Shown: positions 16,732 to 16,964 of the stretch, in pieces
Layout of the letters: each line of letters opens with the position of its first letter
Position numbering within the stretch: the first letter of the stretch is position 1
Assembly (NCBI GenBank): GCA_016256075.1
Contig: SDVU01000227.1
Location: 1-16,964, forward strand
Source of the DNA: Dictyocoela muelleri
Lineage: Eukaryota > Microsporidia
Length of the DNA stretch: 16,964 nucleotides
Direction: 5' to 3'
The notes under the pieces: model-generated
The model's database searches: none
Told to the model about the DNA's origin: nothing
What the model saw: the letters and a program-made list of their open reading frames with translations, nothing else
Program-made: the position numbers and the translations under genes

Positions 16732-16750
16732 TAAATCGTTTAAGGGTTAA

Positions 16751-16964
16751 TATAAAAAATTAACTCATTTTTTATTTTTTCCATTTTATAGTACGATTTA
16801 TTTAAAAAATGACAATAAAGAGTAATTAAAATCATTTTTTAATAAATTCGATGAGTTTAGAAAGCTATATTAATATAATTTATAACCTCTTAATTAGGTA
16901 ATAATATTTGAATATATTTTTTATCTTTTTATTAAATTCTTGAGTAAAACAGAATATATGCATC
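16751..16964. other. A+T-rich flank, nothing recognised
   Basis: No open frame of note, no repeat and no structure beyond A/T-rich sequence. This is probably the flank of the foldback element. Confidence 0.5.

Larger units (their letters stand above)
14892..16750. mobile_element. 1.86-kb foldback element with nested internal repeats
   Basis: The left half matches the reverse complement of the right half over almost its whole length. From each end inward come TTAACCCTTAAA, three copies of an 18-bp GTACACATATATGTGTAC-type palindrome, CTTGTCTGAAAATATAAGTA, and a 22-bp tandem repeat array (15053-15197 and 16470-16578). A unique-like segment follows (TTTTGCAAAGTTAT, then TTTTACAC, CTTGCCAT and ATTATTAAT). 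The core of each arm is a long array of TTTTTTAACCCTCA-type units. The turn lies near 15850-15866. No protein is encoded. This architecture is that of Foldback-type elements with repeat-built inverted ends. No target duplication is evident. Confidence 0.85.

Noticed and set aside
14892-16750. CRISPR-like or satellite array
   Set aside because: The repeats are mirrored about a centre, there are no unique spacers of constant length, and the context is eukaryotic transposon DNA.

Overview
This window looks like repeat-only DNA from a very A+T-rich eukaryotic genome. No host gene, rRNA, tRNA or CRISPR array can be supported in any of its 17 kb. The mix of elements (Ty3/gypsy LTR elements, several Merlin/ISXO2-like DNA transposons, a FLYWCH-MULE and a Ginger-like integrase transposon), together with the extreme A+T content, fits a transposon-rich microsporidian parasite best. 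That placement is an inference (about 0.6), made from family content and composition and not from any marker gene.

Layout. (1) 1-683 is anonymous A+T-rich DNA with one 88-bp hairpin. (2) 684-13381 is a nest of elements inside elements. The outermost is a minus-strand Ty3/gypsy fragment ('element B'). Its reverse transcriptase, RNase H and integrase lie at 13381-11517, its integrase tail resumes at about 2506-2420, and its probable 3' LTR spans 684-2368. Merlin-1 (892-2258) sits inside that LTR. Inside B's integrase tail lies a plus-strand Ty3/gypsy element ('element A', 2507-11516) with a recognisable pair of LTRs of about 383 bp. Element A in turn contains Merlin-2 (3085-5287), which itself contains Merlin-3 (about 4103-5157). 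A Ginger-like DNA transposon (7922-10465) splits A's integrase core and is flanked by the 5-bp duplication ACAAT. (3) 13382-13652 is a less A+T-rich patch with a telomere-like TTAGG/TTAGGG run and a cluster of hairpins, including two palindromes of 26-28 bp. (4) 13653-14353 is a degraded MULE transposase with a FLYWCH zinc finger. It is cut by a 294-bp near-perfect palindrome (14357-14650). (5) 14892-16750 is a 1.86-kb non-coding foldback element made of three classes of nested repeats. (6) 16751-16964 is featureless.

The elements do not form a pathway. They record successive insertions: B first, then A into B, then Merlin-2 and the Ginger-like element into A, then Merlin-3 into Merlin-2. Nearly all coding regions are decayed; the longest uninterrupted recognisable stretch is A's 107-codon integrase tail (10793-11116). 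The two LTRs of A are only about 85% identical by eye, so the nest is old. The best candidates for new biology are the non-coding structures: the composite foldback element, the subterminal hairpins at both ends of Merlin-1, the repeated subterminal motif of the Ginger-like element, and the hairpin cluster next to the telomere-like run.
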